This document shows, piece by piece, positions 6,342 through 9,421 of a DNA stretch of 9,421 nucleotides (the first letter of the stretch is position 1; each line of letters starts with the position of its first letter). Below the pieces are notes generated by a model. The model had not been told where the DNA came from. It did no database searches and saw nothing but the letters and a program-made list of their open reading frames with translations. The position numbers were made by a program, and so were the translations under genes. Location of the stretch: the NCBI GenBank assembly GCA_913053795.1, contig CAJXGZ010000072.1, forward strand, positions 1 to 9,421, given 5' to 3'. This DNA is from an uncultured Rhodospirillales bacterium (GTDB lineage Bacteria > Pseudomonadota > Alphaproteobacteria > Rhodospirillales > 2-02-FULL-58-16).

Positions 6342-6439
6342 AAAGTTAAACCAATGATTTTCGGAAAGTGTTATCCGCCGATCCCAGCGCCCCGATCCAT
6401 GCGGTTTCGGGGTTATGCTAGAAGTTCACGGGCACTGTG
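6314..6439 (-). ncRNA. Candidate small RNA or attenuated 5' leader (about 125 nt)
   Basis: Transcription from the promoter at 6474-6446 should begin near 6439 and could end at the hairpin plus T-run at 6341-6314. The predicted transcript contains a second hairpin, CCCCGA / TCGGGG (6412-6407 with 6395-6390, 11-base loop). A GGATCGG word also occurs twice on this strand around it. It holds no convincing open frame. I compared it by eye with motifs of the cobalamin, FMN, SAM-II and cyclic-di-GMP riboswitches and the SRP RNA and saw no match. Its existence rests only on the promoter-hairpin-terminator order. Confidence 0.4.
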
Positions 6440-6445
6440 GATCTG

Positions 6446-6474
6446 AATATATGCATTTAGATAAAGTGTATCAA
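6446..6474 (-). promoter_or_regulatory. Near-consensus sigma-70 promoter on the minus strand
   Basis: TTGATA (6474-6469, five of six consensus bases), exactly 17 bp of spacer, and TATATT (6451-6446, five of six). This is the best-formed promoter seen in the window. It points toward the leader hairpins and the peptidoglycan-binding-like gene about 200 bp downstream. Confidence 0.6.
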
Positions 6475-6586
6475 GGAATAAATCCTAATATAGTTTATTT
6501 TTCCTTTTTATGGGGTTGTTGCAGATAATTTAGGGGAATATAGAGTACGTCCCAGCTGAAAAATTCATATGAGTCAGACTGTTAAG
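6475..6586. other. AT-rich gene-free stretch after the cobN operon
   Basis: The gene-free region 6236-6601 is about 365 bp. Its left part holds the leader, terminator and promoter listed separately. This remaining right part is AT-rich with no open frame of note on either strand and no convincing terminator for the cobN operon. One GANTC site (GAGTC, 6571-6575) is present without an evident promoter. Confidence 0.5.
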
Positions 6587-6623
6587 CTTCTTCAGCCTTC
6601 TTCAGCCTTCTTCAGCCTTCTTC
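6587..6623. repeat. 10-bp tandem repeat (about 3.7 copies) spanning a stop codon
   Basis: The unit TTCAGCCTTC occurs exactly three times (6591-6600, 6601-6610, 6611-6620), with partial matches on both sides extending the period to 6587-6623. It covers the last codons and the TGA stop (6604-6602) of the small membrane protein gene. Because 10 is not a multiple of 3, copy number alters the reading frame. With a single unit the protein would end AEEA at the TAA now at 6584-6582. With two or more it ends AEEG at the TGA. Polymerase slippage is the likely origin. Confidence 0.85.
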
Positions 6624-6952
6624 TTCGGCCTGAACGCCGTCAGGAAATAGACAATGACCGAAATGCCGCTGAGCCAGTAGCCGATATCGCCGACGAAACT
6701 GGCGGCTAACAGCAAAAACAAACTAACGCCGATGGCCACCAGCGGGTAAACGTACAGCAAGGTCGCGTAAACGCCGCCGGCGTTAATGGCCAGCCCCACC
6801 GAAAGGAAAGGCGTCCACCCAAGCTTCGCAACGCCAATATCGTAGAAAAAAAAGCCGGCCAAAAGGGCCGCCGCGGCAACCACATGAATTTTGCGGTGGG
6901 CCAGAGGCGGCTCCTGAAGTTCTTCGGGCTGATCCTTGTTTTTTTCGCTCAC
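6602..6952 (-). CDS. Small multi-spanning membrane protein, downstream partner of cobN
   Basis: This 116-residue protein has a charged, proline-containing N-terminus (residues 1-21) and hydrophobic segments at about 22-43 (VVAAAALLAGFFFYDIGVA), 48-67, 68-88 (YPLVAIGVSLFLLLAASFVG) and 91-107. That means three or four membrane spans in the inner membrane. It ends in a lysine-rich RPKKKAEEG. I do not recognise the family and assign no function. The GTG at 6952 is preferred because GAGGGA (6962-6957) lies four bases before it. A TTG at 6970 would overlap the end of cobN without a ribosome-binding site. Its start is 10 bp after the cobN stop, so co-transcription and perhaps translational coupling are likely. 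Cobalt uptake or B12-related membrane work is a guess from position only. The C-terminus lies in a 10-bp tandem repeat. Confidence 0.75.
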   Translation of the reverse strand: MSEKNKDQPEELQEPPLAHRKIHVVAAAALLAGFFFYDIGVAKLGWTPFLSVGLAINAGGVYATLLYVYPLVAIGVSLFLLLAASFVGDIGYWLSGISVIVYFLTAFRPKKKAEEG

Positions 6953-6962
6953 CTTGTCCCTC

Positions 6963-9421
6963 TTAACCAATCATTTCACTCAAATGCATGCGCGTGCTGT
7001 TGAGCCGTGGGCGCCACAGGCCCCTGTCTTGCGCTTCGATCAAGCGTTCGATCATTTCCTTCAGCGCCGCCGGATTGTTGTCGTTAATGAAATCACGCAC
7101 TCTCTTGTCTCCCAGATAAGCCTCGAACACGGCGTCAAAGTGATGGTCCTTGACGCAGCGCGCGGTGGCGGCGAAGGCGAACATGTAATCCACGGTCGCC
7201 GCCATCTCGAAGGCCCCTTTGTAGCCGTGCCGCATCACGCCCTCAATCCATTTTGGATTAACCACGCGGGCGCGCACGACGCGGGCCACCTCTTCCTCCA
7301 GAGTGCGTATCCTGGGAGTCTCGGCAAGCGCATGGTCATTGTGATAAACGGCGGGCTGGCTCCCTGACAAATGACGCACGGCGGCTGCGGCGCCGCCTTC
7401 GAACTGGTAATAGTCATCGGAATCCAGCACGTCATGCTCGCGGTTGTCCTGATTTTGCACCACCGCCTCCACATTCTTCAGCCGATCCTCGAACATGGAG
7501 TGGGCGGCCTCGCCTTCCGCCGCGGCGCCGTAGGCGTAACCGCCCCAGGCCACATAGGCGCGCGCCAAGTCGCCATCGTTCTCCCAGCCTTTTTCGTCGA
7601 TCAACGCCTGCAGTCCGGCCCCATAAGCGCCCGGCTTGGAGCCAAAGACCCTGAACCCTGCGCGCCGCGCCGCCTCGGCCTCGGTCAGGCCCGAAGTCCG
7701 CAGTTCTTCGGCTTGCGCTTTAACATTGGCGGCCAAGGGATTCTCTTGATTCGGCTCTTCCAAAGCGGCGACGGCCCGCGCCGCCGAATCAAACAAATCG
7801 ATAAGCCCGGGAAAAGCGTCGCGGAAAAAGCCCGAGACCCGAAGGGTCACATCGACGCGGGGACGGTCCAGCACGCCACAAGGCAATATCTCAAAGCCGG
7901 TCACCCGCCGGGACGCCGAATCCCAGGTGGGGCGCACACCCATCAGCGCCAGGCCTTGCGCGATATCATCGCCGCCGGTGCGCATGTTGCTGGTGCCCCA
8001 TGCGGTGAGGGCCATGGTTTTGGGCCACGCCCCGTGTTCCTGCATGTGGCGCTCCACCAAAAGCGCGGCCGACTTCCAACCCAGGGTCCAGGCGGCGGGC
8101 GTTGGCGCCGTGCGGGTGTCCAGCGAATAGAAGTTGCGCCCCGTCGGCAGCACGTCGGGCCTTCCGCGGCTGGGCGCCCCGGAGGGTCCCGGCTCGACAA
8201 AGCGACCGGCCAAGCCTTTCAACAACCCCTCGATCTCGGCTGGACCCGAGGCCTCCACCGCCGGGCGGATAGTTTCCTCTAGTTCGCCGAGAACGGCTTT
8301 GGTTGCGGTCCATTTATCATCGGCTGGGCGCCTCCCGCTCACCAGATCGCTGACCAGCGCTTCCAGCCGCTCCACCGTATCGCCATGGGTGCGCCACGGC
8401 GCCTTTGCATCGAGAACAGCTGGCTTCGGCCCCTTCCAGGGCTCGCCCATTTCGCAATCCAAGGGATCGAAACCAAGACCGAGGTCAGTGGCCAGAGCCC
8501 TCGGCAAAGAGGCGTCTTTGGCGCCGGAGCCGCGCGGCGAACGGATCAGGGCCGCCAGCAAATCGGTAAGGAGCCGCCCCCTCGGGGTTTCGCCGAACAC
8601 ATGCAAACCGTCGCGAATTTGCATTTCCTTGAGTTCGCACAGGTAATTATCGAGTTTTTTCAAAGACTCGCCTTCGTCCTCTTTCCGTTTCATGCCGCAA
8701 TCGGCGTCAAGGCCCGTAGCGTGACAAAGATCGAGGATTTGGGAGCGCAAAACCTTGATTCGGCGCGGGTCCACCCCCGCCGCCTCATAGTACTCGTCCA
8801 CAAGCTGCTCAAGGTCCTTCAAGGGGCCATAGCTTTCGGCCCTGGTCAAAGGCGGCGTCAGATGGTCGACGATAACCGCCTGGGAGCGGCGCTTGGCCTG
8901 CGTTCCTTCTCCGGGATCGTTGACAATGAACGGGTAAAGGTGGGGCATGGGCCCCAGGGCCGCCTCGGGAAAACACCCGCCGGACAAAGCCACTCCCTTG
9001 CCGGGTAGCCATTCCAGGTTGCCGTGCTTACCCATGTGGACAACGGCGTGGGCGGCGAAACAGCCTCTCAGCCAAGCGTAAAAAGCAAGATACCCATGGG
9101 GCGGCGGCAGGTCGGGATCGTGATAGCTGGAGGCTGGATCGATGTTGTATCCCCGGGCCGGCTGAAGGCAAATGGCGGCGTTTCCGCAACGAAAAGCCGG
9201 AATTGCGAAAGCGCCGTTCAGAAAAAAGGCATCATCCCCGGGATCGCCCCAGCGTTCGCCAACCAAGCGGCGCACAGCGTCAGGCAAGGCTTTAAAAAAG
9301 GCGTTATAGTCTTCAAGGGACAGGGTCTCGGTGATTTTACGCTCCGGCAAGCTCTGGACGTCATTGGTGGGACCGGCGCTTAAACGTTCAACAAGCTCGG
9401 CGCCTGTGGCGGGAACGCCCG
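6963..9421 (-). CDS. cobN: Cobaltochelatase subunit CobN (C-terminal 819 residues; 5' end outside window)
   Basis: CobN is the large subunit of the CobNST chelatase, which inserts Co2+ into hydrogenobyrinate a,c-diamide at the cost of ATP in the aerobic cobalamin pathway. It is related to the magnesium chelatase H subunit. The frame is open to the window edge. The leucine at 9350, read from TTG, is not the start, because the preceding codons (PATGAELVERL and onward) continue the family sequence. Typical segments are QPARGYNIDPASSYHDPDLP, AVVHMGKHGNLEWLPGK (about 9046-8996), YPFIVNDPGEGTQAKRR, LTRAESYGPLKDLEQLVDEY, ALTAWGTSNMRTGGDDIAQG, and near the end DVLDSDDYYQFEGG and NPKWIEGVMRHGYKGAFEMA. 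Full-length CobN is about 1,250-1,400 residues, so roughly the N-terminal 450-550 are missing here. No frameshift or gap was noticed. It is the first visible gene of an operon with the small membrane protein. Its product supports the B12-dependent mutase at the other end of the window. Confidence 0.96.
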   Translation of the reverse strand, partial: GVPATGAELVERLSAGPTNDVQSLPERKITETLSLEDYNAFFKALPDAVRRLVGERWGDPGDDAFFLNGAFAIPAFRCGNAAICLQPARGYNIDPASSYHDPDLPPPHGYLAFYAWLRGCFAAHAVVHMGKHGNLEWLPGKGVALSGGCFPEAALGPMPHLYPFIVNDPGEGTQAKRRSQAVIVDHLTPPLTRAESYGPLKDLEQLVDEYYEAAGVDPRRIKVLRSQILDLCHATGLDADCGMKRKEDEGESLKKLDNYLCELKEMQIRDGLHVFGETPRGRLLTDLLAALIRSPRGSGAKDASLPRALATDLGLGFDPLDCEMGEPWKGPKPAVLDAKAPWRTHGDTVERLEALVSDLVSGRRPADDKWTATKAVLGELEETIRPAVEASGPAEIEGLLKGLAGRFVEPGPSGAPSRGRPDVLPTGRNFYSLDTRTAPTPAAWTLGWKSAALLVERHMQEHGAWPKTMALTAWGTSNMRTGGDDIAQGLALMGVRPTWDSASRRVTGFEILPCGVLDRPRVDVTLRVSGFFRDAFPGLIDLFDSAARAVAALEEPNQENPLAANVKAQAEELRTSGLTEAEAARRAGFRVFGSKPGAYGAGLQALIDEKGWENDGDLARAYVAWGGYAYGAAAEGEAAHSMFEDRLKNVEAVVQNQDNREHDVLDSDDYYQFEGGAAAAVRHLSGSQPAVYHNDHALAETPRIRTLEEEVARVVRARVVNPKWIEGVMRHGYKGAFEMAATVDYMFAFAATARCVKDHHFDAVFEAYLGDKRVRDFINDNNPAALKEMIERLIEAQDRGLWRPRLNSTRMHLSEMIG

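Noticed and set aside
6342..6445. Known riboswitch (cobalamin, FMN, SAM, cyclic-di-GMP) or tRNA in the leader
   Set aside because: None of the conserved core motifs I know for these classes, and no tRNA arm pattern, could be found on either strand. The element is left as an unclassified candidate.
5403..6446. A 347-codon plus-strand open frame running across the Sel1-repeat and peptidoglycan-binding-like genes
   Set aside because: Its translation resembles no family and has no domain pattern. It starts inside the Sel1-repeat gene without a ribosome-binding site and overlaps an opposite-strand gene with clear homology.
6587..6623. CRISPR-like or phage attachment repeat
   Set aside because: The 10-bp units are directly adjacent with no spacers, and no integrase, cas gene or tRNA is nearby. 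It is a simple tandem repeat.
7371..8282. A 303-codon plus-strand open frame opposite cobN
   Set aside because: It is a complement of GC-rich cobN codons. The product is low-complexity and unrecognisable, while the minus frame is unmistakably CobN.

Overview
The window looks like a chromosomal segment of an alphaproteobacterium, probably a Rhodospirillales-type organism. The main pointers are a GcrA-family cell-cycle regulator, which is essentially restricted to Alphaproteobacteria, a CobN of the aerobic cobalamin pathway, and a methylmalonyl-CoA mutase and acetoacetyl-CoA synthetase resembling those of poly-hydroxyalkanoate-forming alphaproteobacteria. Placement below class level is inference. 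No tRNA, rRNA, CRISPR array, insertion sequence or phage module was recognised.

Layout, left to right. Bases 1-682 (minus) hold the N-terminal third of methylmalonyl-CoA mutase, cut by the window edge. A 225-bp divergent intergenic region carries two candidate promoters for a gcrA-like gene (908-1282, plus). One of them has a GANTC methylation site overlapping its -10. Convergent to gcrA is a small gene (1293-1784, minus) whose second half resembles the C-terminal domain of the flagellar switch protein FliG. Its upstream region has a perfect 10-bp inverted repeat. Next comes an acetoacetyl-CoA synthetase gene (1937-3422, plus) broken by two deletions, the larger removing the ATP-binding core and shifting the frame. 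It runs head-on, with a 5-bp gap, into an intact cytoplasmic alpha/beta-hydrolase gene (3428-4966, minus).

The middle section (4967-6590) is more AT-rich and less ordinary. It contains an exported Sel1-repeat protein (5135-5725, plus) facing a peptidoglycan-binding-like coiled-coil gene (5742-6235, minus) that appears to carry a one-base frameshift near its start. Upstream of that gene is a near-consensus minus-strand promoter followed about 100 bases later by an intrinsic-terminator-like hairpin. This arrangement suggests an attenuated leader or an independent small RNA.

The right end is a minus-strand operon: cobN (6963 to beyond 9421, 5' end outside the window) and, 10 bp after its stop, a small multi-spanning membrane protein whose last codons lie in a 10-bp tandem repeat.

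Functionally, the mutase needs adenosylcobalamin and CobN is part of making it, so the two ends of the window are metabolically linked though not co-transcribed. The most interesting items are the GANTC/-10 overlap at gcrA, the stand-alone FliG-C-like protein, the promoter-terminator leader at 6314-6474, and the concentration of gene lesions (aacS, the peptidoglycan-binding-like gene and the repeat at 6587-6623). The lesions could mean gene decay or sequence/assembly error. I did not find a clearly new multi-gene system.
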